Source: Gammaproteobacteria bacterium
Lineage (GTDB): Bacteria; Pseudomonadota; Gammaproteobacteria; Granulosicoccales; Granulosicoccaceae
Direction: 5' to 3'
Length of the DNA stretch: 6,546 nt
NCBI GenBank assembly: GCA_020444765.1
Contig: JAGRHW010000202.1
Location: 1 to 6,546 of the forward strand
Made by a program: the position numbers and the translations under genes. Of this stretch, positions 1 through 6,285 are shown piece after piece; the stretch's first letter is position 1; the number at the start of each line of letters is the position of its first letter. The notes under the pieces are model-generated. The model was not told the DNA's origin, ran no database searches, and saw only the letters and a list, made by a program, of their open reading frames with translations.

Positions 1-375
1 TCGCTGTATCGATCCAGCCCGATGGGGCCGGCCGATCAGCCGGATTTTATCAATGCCGTCGTGAAGGCTGTAACCGGGTTCAGCGCACTCGATTTGCTCG
101 ACCGCCTGCAGGCCATCGAGCAGCAGATGGGACGGGTCAGGGACGGGCAGCGTTGGGGGCCGCGAGTGATCGATCTCGATCTGCTGCTGTTCGGTTCGGA
201 AACAATTGCGACACCCCGGCTGACGGTGCCGCATTACGGTCTTGCGGAGCGTGCCTTCGTGCTGGTGCCGCTGGCGGAAATCAATCCCGGGCTGATGATT
301 CCAGGTCAGGGCGCTTTACAGGGCCTGCTTGAAAGAACCGATTCGGCAATGATTGAAGCATTGGAGAAGCTTTAA
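1..375 (+). CDS. folK: 2-amino-4-hydroxy-6-hydroxymethyldihydropteridine pyrophosphokinase (HPPK), 5' partial
   Basis: Cytoplasmic enzyme of folate synthesis. It moves pyrophosphate from ATP to 6-hydroxymethyl-7,8-dihydropterin, giving the substrate of dihydropteroate synthase. The frame is open from base 1, so the gene enters from the left and lacks its start. The 124 codons seen compare with about 160 residues for the family, so roughly 35-40 N-terminal residues are missing. Family hallmarks are clear: SLYRSSPMGPADQPDFINAV at the beginning, then RWGPRVIDLDLLLFG, the HPPK signature, whose two Asp (codons at 172 and 178) match the magnesium-binding pair, and later LTVPHYGLAERAFVLVPLAE. An internal ATG at 22 lies inside the conserved core and is not the real start. 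The stop at 373-375 is followed 3 nt later by the next gene, so the two are almost certainly co-transcribed. Identification is firm. Confidence 0.96.
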   Translation, partial: SLYRSSPMGPADQPDFINAVVKAVTGFSALDLLDRLQAIEQQMGRVRDGQRWGPRVIDLDLLLFGSETIATPRLTVPHYGLAERAFVLVPLAEINPGLMIPGQGALQGLLERTDSAMIEALEKL

Positions 376-378
376 ACC

Positions 379-1011
379 ATGGATTACAGCTATATAGCGG
401 TCGAAGGTCCTATCGGGGTCGGCAAAACGACGCTGGCACGGCGTATCGCCGAGTCAACCGATGCCAGAATTCTGTATGACCCGGAGAGTGAAAACCCCTT
501 TCTGGAGGATTTTTACAACAAGCCGGGCAGTTACGCCCTGCATACCCAGCTGGATTTTCTGGTACGCCGATCGGCGTTGCTGGATGAGGAATTGCAAACG
601 GTCGGATCAGAGCCGCTGGTGACGGATTTTTTGATCGCAAAAGACCGTTTGTTTGCTGAGTTGACGCTCAATGAGGACGAGTTGTGGCTCTATGAGCGTA
701 TTCACGAGAAGCTGGTGAGCGCCTTGCCGGCACCGAGTCTGGTCATCTATTTACAGGCCCCTCCCGAAACTCTGATGGCGCGTATCGAGACGCGTGGCAT
801 CGGCTTTGAACAGCGGATGGCCAGCGGTTATCTGCAGCGTTTGTCAGACGCCTACGCGACGTTTTTCCATGAATACAGCGAAACGCCTTTGCTCATTGTC
901 AACGCGGAGGAAATCAATTTTGCCGATAATAACCGTGATTATGAAAATCTGCTGGAACAGATCGGCGAGGTGGGTGCCGGGCGGCATTATTTGAATCCTT
1001 TGCCGGCTTGA
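379..1011 (+). CDS. Deoxynucleoside kinase family protein (dNK/dGK-dAK type)
   Basis: A 210-residue cytoplasmic kinase of the deoxynucleoside kinase family (PF01712 type), which phosphorylates deoxynucleosides to 5'-monophosphates in dNTP salvage. A Walker A P-loop, GPIGVGKT, lies at residues 10-17. The family block NPFLEDFY starts near residue 39, and Q57 and R63/R64 follow in the usual QLDFLVRR substrate-site context. The DRS/ERS motif of the better-known enzymes appears as DFL at 83-85, followed by KDR at 88-90, a form I recall from many proteobacterial homologues. A lid-like RIETRGIGFEQR segment lies around residues 135-146. The substrate (dA, dG, dC or T) cannot be told from sequence. 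The ATG at 379 lies 3 nt past the folK stop, with a GGAG at 363-366 inside folK as a distant Shine-Dalgarno. In many gammaproteobacteria this gene sits between folK and panB; here no panB follows. Confidence 0.9.
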   Translation: MDYSYIAVEGPIGVGKTTLARRIAESTDARILYDPESENPFLEDFYNKPGSYALHTQLDFLVRRSALLDEELQTVGSEPLVTDFLIAKDRLFAELTLNEDELWLYERIHEKLVSALPAPSLVIYLQAPPETLMARIETRGIGFEQRMASGYLQRLSDAYATFFHEYSETPLLIVNAEEINFADNNRDYENLLEQIGEVGAGRHYLNPLPA

Positions 1012-1059
1012 TTTATAAGCTGAATTGAGACTGGTCAATAATTTTGATGGGTTTAGAAG

Positions 1060-1096
1060 TATAATCGATAACCGTCCAGATAAGCAATTATCGGAC
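1060..1096 (+). other. Candidate -10 box followed by a GNRA-type stem-loop
   Basis: A perfect TATAAT stands at 1060-1065, without a good -35 at normal spacing. Just after it, 1074-1096 can fold as GTCC-(A)-GATAA, loop GCAA, TTATC-GGAC: nine base pairs with one bulged A and a GNRA tetraloop. No T-tract follows, so it is a poor intrinsic terminator. It may end the folK-kinase transcript weakly, or form the 5' end of an RNA started from the TATAAT. Both readings are inference. Confidence 0.35.
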
Positions 1097-1132
1097 TGTT
1101 GGCATAATTATTCACAATTGAGCCAGACTAGT

Positions 1133-1141
1133 TGGTATGAT
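1133..1141 (+). promoter_or_regulatory. Candidate extended -10 promoter for the response-regulator operon
   Basis: TGG directly before TATGAT (1136-1141) matches an extended -10 element (TGn-TATnAT). The best upstream hexamer is TTCACA at 1111-1116, spaced 19 bp, so the -35 is weak. It lies about 100 bp upstream of the response-regulator start in an AT-rich stretch, the expected place for a promoter. Motif match only. Confidence 0.35.
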
Positions 1142-1181
1142 TAGTGATTTCGGGCGCCATAGTTTATACACTGTTAATAGA

Positions 1182-1205
1182 CCGTATACGGCTTGAAAGC
1201 CGTGT
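1182..1205 (+). other. Overlapping palindrome and stem-loop in the response-regulator leader
   Basis: CCGTATACGG (1182-1191) is a perfect 10-bp palindrome. It overlaps a hairpin, ACGGCT-TGAA-AGCCGT (1188-1203), which extends by a U-G and an A-U pair to 1186-1205. The two structures are mutually exclusive as RNA because they share ACGG. They lie about 33 nt before the chosen start codon. The site could be an operator, for example for self-regulation, or a leader structure; neither is shown by the sequence. Confidence 0.4.
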
Positions 1206-1237
1206 CAGCGATCTGTCTGCACCGGATGCATACATAC

Positions 1238-1939
1238 ATGAATGACAATCACACTTTACGGGTGGCAGTTTTAGAAGATGATGCGGATCAGGCGGCCCGG
1301 ATGCACAGCTGGATCAGTGGCGGCGGGCATAGTTGTACGGTCTTTTCCGATATAGAAAGCTTTCAGCGGGAATTCCGCAAAAGCTACATTGACGTACTGG
1401 CCATAGACTGGGGGCTCGGTGAAGGGTCCGGGCTGGATGTGTTGCGTTGGTTGCGGCGCGACGCGGCGAGCGATGTGCCGGTGATTTTTATCACCGCGCG
1501 CCAGGCCGAAGAAGATATCGTTACCGCACTGGAGGCTGGTGCCGATGATTACCTGGTCAAGCCCGCCCGCGAAAAAGAAGTGCTCGCAAGACTCAAGGCG
1601 CTTGCCAGACGGGCGCAGCCCGAGGCCGAGGTGCTGGAGTTTCCGCCCTACCGTTTTGATACCGGCAATCGCCAGGTGATGGTAAACGATGAGGTGATCC
1701 GGCTCACCGAGAAGGAATACGATCTGGCGGTCTTCATGTTCCGCAACCGTGGCCGGGTGATGTCGCGCCAACACCTGCTGACCACAGTCTGGGGCACCTC
1801 CGCCGAACTCAATACCCGTACGGTCGATACTCATGCCAGTCGCTTGCGCAAGAAGTTGCAGTTTTCCAACTCCGGCCGTTGGAAGCTGACTTCCATTTAT
1901 CAGCACGGTTACAGGCTCGACGAGTATGTGCAGCAGTAA
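1238..1939 (+). CDS. OmpR/PhoB-family response regulator transcription factor
   Basis: Cytoplasmic two-component response regulator of 233 residues, a normal length for the family. The receiver domain (about 7-125) has the acidic pair E13/D14, phospho-acceptor D57 in IDVLAIDWGLG, the switch residues T86 and Y105, and K108 in the YLVKP block. A winged-helix DNA-binding domain follows (about 134-230), with LTEKEYDL and the recognition helix RTVDTHASRLRKKL at 194-207, ending in the typical HGYRL. The usual proline four residues after the phospho-Asp is replaced by Gly61. I chose the ATG at 1238 because it gives the standard short N-terminus before the first beta strand. An in-frame ATG at 1226 and a TTG at 1193 are alternatives, and none has a clear Shine-Dalgarno. 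The next gene starts 42 nt downstream, so co-transcription is likely. The CHASE2 histidine kinase two genes on is the obvious partner, which is inference from position. Confidence 0.93.
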   Translation: MNDNHTLRVAVLEDDADQAARMHSWISGGGHSCTVFSDIESFQREFRKSYIDVLAIDWGLGEGSGLDVLRWLRRDAASDVPVIFITARQAEEDIVTALEAGADDYLVKPAREKEVLARLKALARRAQPEAEVLEFPPYRFDTGNRQVMVNDEVIRLTEKEYDLAVFMFRNRGRVMSRQHLLTTVWGTSAELNTRTVDTHASRLRKKLQFSNSGRWKLTSIYQHGYRLDEYVQQ

Positions 1940-1981
1940 GCTTTGTGTTCTTTCTCTGCGGATCGGTGATTAGGGTTCCAC

Positions 1982-3322
1982 GTGCCTGATTTGTTCCGAC
2001 AACCAGGATCAAGGTTTCTTCTGAAGGACTGGCCGGCAATCGTGCTGTTGGCCTTGTTTTCGATTTTTTCGTTGCCTGTCAGTGCCACTCCTGAATTTCG
2101 CAGCGAGAAGCTGGTGACTGTCCAGCCAGGCGAAACGCTTTACGAAATTGTCAAACGGGAGATGCGTTCTCCTGAGCACTGGCCGGCGATCGCCCGGCAC
2201 AACAATATCCAGAATCCCGCCACTATCCGGCAGGGGCAGGTTATTCGCATACCGCTTATCTACACGCGTTCCAAGGAGTCGGCAGTTGTCATATTCGTCA
2301 AGGGCACGGCGTCCCGCCGTCTGGTCGATACCGGTGATGATGCCAAGATCAGTCGTGGCGATGCGGTCAATGTCGGTGACCAGATAAGAACCGGGCACGA
2401 CGGTTTCGTCAGTGTCGAATTTCGTTCCGGCAGTGTCATTAATGTGCAGCCGGACAGCCATATTTCTATCGTTGACATCGATTGTGAAGATAATGCCAGC
2501 GATTGTATTATCGAAATCTATGCTGAAAAAGGCGGTGTTCAGTCGCGGGTCAATGCACGTGAAAACCAACCGGTACAGTTTAGAATCAATACACCGAGTG
2601 GTTCGGCGGCGGTGCGCGGCACAATCTTCGATATCGATACCGGCATGGAGCAATCGGCGACCGGGGTAACCAGTGGTCAGGTCGATATGATTGCCGAGGG
2701 CGAAACTGTCGAGGTCGACAGAGGGTTCGGTGTTATCTCCGAGGCTGGTAATCCACCGGGCGCTCCTACACCGCTGTTGCTGCCGCCTGTCTTTACCCAG
2801 GTGCCCAAAAGACTGGTCAAAGGTGAAGCCTTGCAGTGGTGGGCGGATCCGGATGCGGCGGCCTATCAATTGCAATTCTCCGAGGATGAGTCGGCCAGCA
2901 AGGTAGTCAGCAGCGCACTCGTGGAAGAGCCCAGCTACGCGTTGATGGATGAGCCGCGTGGCGACTACTACCTGACATTGCGATCGGTCGATGAGCTGGG
3001 CCTTAAAGGGTTGCCAAGCATGACGCCGGTGCAATTGGTCAGCACCCGTGCAAATGCGGCTACGCCGGGTCTTGACGGTGCTCTGTACGGTGCCTCCGCG
3101 GCTTTTACCTTGGCATCAGGGGTCAAGGGGGCATCGGGTTACGAGATACAGGTTTCGGCCGACCCGGATTTCATGTCCTTCCTGGGTGTCGATGTCGCTG
3201 TCGGTCAGGGGGCGGATGTAGCGATCGAACCCGGTGCTACGCTATGGGCGCGCAGCCGGGCCGTTTTCGAGGATTACAGAGTCGGGCCCTACAGCGAAGT
3301 GGTAGAGGTTTCGCGGCCTTAG
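1982..3322 (+). CDS. Exported LysM- and FecR-domain protein with C-terminal beta-sandwich repeats
   Basis: A 446-residue protein probably located in the periplasm. Residues 1-35 look like a signal peptide: a hydrophobic stretch at about 18-33, with cleavage after VSA35. A LysM domain, usually peptidoglycan-binding, covers about 43-91 (VQPGETLYEIV to GQVIRIP). A FecR domain spans about 100-240, with GDQIRTGHDGFVSVEF and the hallmark TPSGSAAVRGTIF at 204-216. The only two cysteines, C168 and C175, lie inside the FecR domain and could form a disulfide. A proline-rich hinge near 258-268 leads to two segments (about 270-350 and 355-446) with FnIII-like patterns, such as YQLQFSED and YEIQVSADPDF, each followed by alternating strands. 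The start is GTG at 1982: an in-frame stop at 1967 excludes anything earlier, and AGGG at 1972-1975 is a well-spaced ribosome site. The domain pairing matches COG4254-type proteins. No sigma factor lies nearby, so a role as accessory to the CHASE2 kinase is my inference. Confidence 0.88.
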   Translation: MPDLFRQPGSRFLLKDWPAIVLLALFSIFSLPVSATPEFRSEKLVTVQPGETLYEIVKREMRSPEHWPAIARHNNIQNPATIRQGQVIRIPLIYTRSKESAVVIFVKGTASRRLVDTGDDAKISRGDAVNVGDQIRTGHDGFVSVEFRSGSVINVQPDSHISIVDIDCEDNASDCIIEIYAEKGGVQSRVNARENQPVQFRINTPSGSAAVRGTIFDIDTGMEQSATGVTSGQVDMIAEGETVEVDRGFGVISEAGNPPGAPTPLLLPPVFTQVPKRLVKGEALQWWADPDAAAYQLQFSEDESASKVVSSALVEEPSYALMDEPRGDYYLTLRSVDELGLKGLPSMTPVQLVSTRANAATPGLDGALYGASAAFTLASGVKGASGYEIQVSADPDFMSFLGVDVAVGQGADVAIEPGATLWARSRAVFEDYRVGPYSEVVEVSRP

Positions 3323-3450
3323 GCCTGATCTTAAACATCGTGACTCTGCTGTGATTCCGCTGCGTCTGATCGGATTTTCTCTAGGCCGGGGTTTTGCCGG
3401 GTCCTGACGCCACTTGATTACGCTCTCCTGTTGTAGCACCCTTGACCGAC

Positions 3451-3456
3451 TACAAT
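3451..3456 (+). promoter_or_regulatory. Weak candidate -10 box upstream of the histidine kinase
   Basis: TACAAT lies 41 bp before the kinase ATG, in a 174-bp gap that is long for a purely co-transcribed pair. The hexamer at 17-bp spacing, CTGTTG (3428-3433), is a poor -35. TTGACC at 3442-3447 resembles a -35 but has no -10 at the right distance. No convincing terminator was seen in 3323-3496, so the kinase may be read both from the upstream operon and from its own promoter. Confidence 0.2.
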
Positions 3457-3496
3457 AAAAACACCTGCGTTCAACTTAGGAAACATCAGCGAATCC

Positions 3497-6112
3497 ATGC
3501 CCAGATCAACACATTCCATTGGTCGGGTCAGTTATTTATCGCTGCTGGTATTCTTTGTCCTGTTACTGCTGGTCGCCCTGGTTCTGGCCTGGGCCAGAGT
3601 GACCGAAAAGCCCGATACCCTGATTCATGACCTGTGGGCGCATTTCGACAACAGTCCGCCGCCGGAAGATGTGGTCATAGTCGCGATTGATTCGACCAGT
3701 CTGCATGAAATCGGGCGTTGGCCTTGGTCGCGCGATATCCAGGCGGCACTGATCGAGAAGCTGACCCATGCCGGCGTGAGGTCCGTCGCCATGGATATTC
3801 TACTGACCGAGCGCGACCGTGAGTCCGCCGCCAATGACTTTCTGTTATCGCAGGCGATTGCCGAAAACGGCCGGGTTATTCTGCCGATTCTTACCGGCGA
3901 ATATATTGCCGGTAATATCAATCCGGAACTCTTGCCGATACCTGAAATGACCCTGGCAACAGCCGGTCTTGGGCATGTGTTTTTGCCTCTGGACCCGGAT
4001 GGTATTGTGCGCCGTGTCTATCTTAAGTCGGGCTTCAAGGCGCCGCATTGGTCGACCCTGAGTCTGGCGCTGGCGGAGTTGACCGGTGAAGTGCCTGTGC
4101 AACTGCCGGGATTGCGTATGCAGGATGATGTCAGACGATACTCCTGGATGGCAGATCATCAGGTGATGATTCCGTTTTACGGCGAAGGCGGGTCATTCAG
4201 GACGGTCTCGGCGAGCCAGGTTCTGCAAAATGAAGTTCCTCTCGATCAGCTCCAGGGCAAACATGTCTTTGTCGGCGTAACAGCAGTCGGTCTGGGCGAT
4301 ATACATCCGACACCGGTTTCCTCCAGTGAGCATCCGATGTCCGGCGTCGAAATACACGCGACGGTTTTTGCCGGGCTGCGTGACGGGCGGTTGGTGACGG
4401 AGACCGGGAAAGATATCGACTATCTGATTATTCCGGTTTTGCTGCTGATCATCATTTTTTTCTATGTAAGGTTCTCGCCGAGTATCGCCTTGTCAGGCGC
4501 TTTTCTGATCGCCTTCGTGCCGGTGGTGATCAGTTTCTTTCTCTATATGAGATACCGGCTCTGGTATCCGCCTTTGACCGCCTCGATTCCGATACTGACC
4601 AGTTTTCCGGTCTGGAGCTGGCACCGTTTGCAATTTGTCTCTGGTTTTATCCAGGAACAGATTGACGAGATGGACTCGGAGAATCCGACGGTCTCCAGCT
4701 CCGACAGCGATTCCCTGGCAAGTTACCTGGATGCCTGCCTGCATCATCTGCCGCTGAAAGGCTGGAAATTTATCAGTGATAACAAGATTTATCACAACGG
4801 CGCTTTAGGTCTGGATATCCGTTATGAAAATACCGGCGAGACATGGAAAGCGCTGGACTCGTATTACTACAAGTCCTACAAATCCACCGACCGGCTTTTC
4901 ATCTGCCTGAACATTTCTGATGCCCGGTATGCCGGGGAAATCACCCATATGATAGACAGCCTGTCGCGGGTCCGGGACCGTCAGGTTATAGATAACCGTA
5001 TCGATACCGTCGAGCGCTTGCAGATCAAGGCCCAGCAGCTCAGTTCGCGGATGGAGAATCTGCGTCGCGTCAATGTGGTGAGCGAAAGTATTTTCCACGG
5101 GAGCCCCGCGGGTCTAGCGGTTTGGAATATGGCAGGGGAGTTTGTCCGGATGAACGAACTTGCACACGATATGTTGCCTGAGGTGTTGGGTAAGGAGCCG
5201 GAGTTTCGGGTTTTTCTGCGTGGTATCGGTCGTGATCCGGATTATGAAGATGCTGCGTCCTGGCGTGCCTTGCTGATGCAAAAGACGCCCTGGCAAATCG
5301 AATACGATGTGCCGGGCGAGGAAAAAATCATCGATTTCAGCGTGATCGGCGAGTCATTCGCCGATCGCCTGCTGGTGGCGAGCATCGTCGACGTCAGTGC
5401 GATTCGCGAGAGTGAACGCGCGCGTGCCGAGATGATGGAGTTTCTCTCGCACGACCTGCGCTCGCCGCTGATTTCCTCGGTGTATCTATTGTCCGGGCAG
5501 CAGGAGACCGCTTCGGGTGAAAACCTGGAAAGCCTGGAACGTATCGAGAGCAATATCAATCGCAGTCTAGGCATGATCGACGATCTGCTTAATCTGTCGC
5601 GTGCGGACAACCTCAAGCAAGAAGAGCTTGAACCGGTGCTGTTCGATAACATCGTCAACAACTCAATTGACCAGGTCATGCCGCAGGCCCAGGGAAAGTC
5701 CATCGCAATCGTGTTGGAGGAAAACGAAGAAGACGAGTTCTGGGTCAAGGGCAATGCCATATTGCTTGAGCGTGCCTTGATCAATGTGCTTGGTAACGCC
5801 ATAAAATACAGCCCCGAACAGACGCGCATACGGGTAAGGGTTTTTGTGCAGAACAATCATATTGTCTGCGAAGTCATCGATCAGGGCATAGGCATGGACG
5901 AGGCAAAGATTGCCACGTTGTTTCAACGCTTCAAGCGGGATGAATCCGTGGAGCGTGGTTACCAGGGAACAGGCCTGGGCCTGGCTTTGGTGGCGCGAGT
6001 CATTCAACAGCACCGGGGTAGTGTTCGGGCCGAAAGCCCGGGCAAGGGCACGCGGGTCGTTATTGAACTGCCTCTGGACAGCGAGGTCCATCAGGAATCC
6101 TTTAAAGCCTAA
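3497..6112 (+). CDS. CHASE2-domain sensor histidine kinase with PAS domain
   Basis: An 871-residue inner-membrane sensor kinase. TM1 is at about 13-33, followed by a periplasmic CHASE2 domain (about 37-305) with its hallmarks VVIVAIDSTSLHEIGRWPW (59-77) and VFVGVTAVGLGDIHPTP (257-273), plus GVEIHA. Three more TM segments lie at about 309-326, 329-350 and 356-375. Residues 392-495 form a cytoplasmic region I do not recognise. A probable coiled coil (495-528) leads to a PAS domain (529-640; FHGSPAGLAVWNMAGEFVRMNELAHDML). The HisKA domain carries the phospho-acceptor His652 in FLSHDLRSPL, and the HATPase_c domain has the N-box around N763/N767, DQGIG from D795 and GTGLGL at 824-829. All catalytic motifs are intact and no receiver domain is fused. 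The ATG at 3497 gives a short positively charged N-terminus before TM1, although AGGAA at 3478-3482 is rather far upstream (14 nt). It lies 174 bp after the LysM/FecR gene. The upstream response regulator is the likely phosphate acceptor (inference). Confidence 0.93.
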   Translation: MPRSTHSIGRVSYLSLLVFFVLLLLVALVLAWARVTEKPDTLIHDLWAHFDNSPPPEDVVIVAIDSTSLHEIGRWPWSRDIQAALIEKLTHAGVRSVAMDILLTERDRESAANDFLLSQAIAENGRVILPILTGEYIAGNINPELLPIPEMTLATAGLGHVFLPLDPDGIVRRVYLKSGFKAPHWSTLSLALAELTGEVPVQLPGLRMQDDVRRYSWMADHQVMIPFYGEGGSFRTVSASQVLQNEVPLDQLQGKHVFVGVTAVGLGDIHPTPVSSSEHPMSGVEIHATVFAGLRDGRLVTETGKDIDYLIIPVLLLIIIFFYVRFSPSIALSGAFLIAFVPVVISFFLYMRYRLWYPPLTASIPILTSFPVWSWHRLQFVSGFIQEQIDEMDSENPTVSSSDSDSLASYLDACLHHLPLKGWKFISDNKIYHNGALGLDIRYENTGETWKALDSYYYKSYKSTDRLFICLNISDARYAGEITHMIDSLSRVRDRQVIDNRIDTVERLQIKAQQLSSRMENLRRVNVVSESIFHGSPAGLAVWNMAGEFVRMNELAHDMLPEVLGKEPEFRVFLRGIGRDPDYEDAASWRALLMQKTPWQIEYDVPGEEKIIDFSVIGESFADRLLVASIVDVSAIRESERARAEMMEFLSHDLRSPLISSVYLLSGQQETASGENLESLERIESNINRSLGMIDDLLNLSRADNLKQEELEPVLFDNIVNNSIDQVMPQAQGKSIAIVLEENEEDEFWVKGNAILLERALINVLGNAIKYSPEQTRIRVRVFVQNNHIVCEVIDQGIGMDEAKIATLFQRFKRDESVERGYQGTGLGLALVARVIQQHRGSVRAESPGKGTRVVIELPLDSEVHQESFKA

Positions 6113-6129
6113 AAATAAACCGGAAAAAC

Positions 6130-6145
6130 TGTGAACCGGTTCACG
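6130..6145. promoter_or_regulatory. 14-bp palindrome, candidate CRP-family operator
   Basis: GTGAACCGGTTCAC (6131-6144) is a perfect palindrome. With the flanking bases it reads TGTGA-N6-TCACG, matching nine of the ten core positions of the CRP/Vfr consensus TGTGA-N6-TCACA. It lies 18 nt past the kinase stop and about 148 bp before the ComEA-like start. As RNA it could form only a 5-bp stem without a T-tract, so an operator fits better than a terminator. The binding protein is inferred from consensus alone. Confidence 0.45.
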
Positions 6146-6152
6146 CTTTGGT

Positions 6153-6192
6153 GGCCCCAGGATACCCGGAAGGCCGTTGTTACATTCTTTTT
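6153..6192 (+). terminator. Weak, non-canonical terminator candidate after the kinase gene
   Basis: GGCCCC (6153-6158) can pair with GG-aa-GGCC (6168-6175), leaving a 9-nt loop and a 2-nt bulge. A T-rich run (TTCTTTTT, within 6185-6192) follows only after a gap of about 9 nt. An intrinsic terminator would normally have the T-tract directly at the stem, so this is doubtful. The same T-rich run leads into TACACT (6192-6197), a possible -10 for the next gene with no good -35. Confidence 0.2.
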
Positions 6193-6230
6193 ACACTGCT
6201 GGCTTCCCGTGCCGTCCTGCCTGTTGCAGT

Positions 6231-6267
6231 ATGAAGATCTCTACAACCCGGAAGTAGAGATCTTTCA
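6231..6267 (+). repeat. Strong inverted repeat / stem-loop in the leader of the ComEA-like gene
   Basis: AAGATCTCTAC (6234-6244) and GTAGAGATCTT (6254-6264) are perfect reverse complements of 11 bp around a 9-nt loop, AACCCGGAA. Allowing one bulged T, the pairing continues with TGAA/TTCA, giving about 13 bp. The hairpin ends only a few bases before the Shine-Dalgarno (AAGGA, 6273-6277). It could be an RNA leader element affecting translation or stability, or a dyad DNA operator in which each arm contains AGATCT. No T-tract follows, so it is not a standard terminator. Confidence 0.75.
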
Positions 6268-6285
6268 CTAAAAAGGAATTTTATC

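Noticed and set aside
22..24. ATG at 22 as the start of the first gene
   Set aside because: The reading frame is open upstream to base 1 and residues before this Met (SLYRSSP) match the conserved FolK core, so the gene is truncated by the window edge.
1271..1906. A 211-codon minus-strand open frame opposite the response regulator
   Set aside because: It fully overlaps a gene with intact receiver and winged-helix motifs, has no recognisable features and no ribosome site of note.
2009..3034. A 341-codon open frame on the minus strand opposite the LysM/FecR gene
   Set aside because: The plus-strand frame has a signal peptide and clear LysM and FecR motifs. The reverse translation shows no domain pattern, and its length is a by-product of codon usage in the true gene.
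3363..3402. Possible terminator around CCGGGGTTTTGCCGG after the LysM/FecR gene
   Set aside because: Only about four base pairs form, and no T-tract follows the stem.
5450..5464. HDLRS in the kinase H-box, with Ser at the position of the usual Thr/Asn of the HExxT/N phosphatase motif
   Set aside because: HDLRSP is common in active histidine kinases, so this is not enough to claim altered phosphatase activity.
6200..6228. Possible sigma-54 promoter before the ComEA-like gene (TGGC at 6200 and TTGCA at 6224)
   Set aside because: The spacing is wrong: the GG of a -24 element should lie about 11 bp before TTGCA, where the sequence is CGT.
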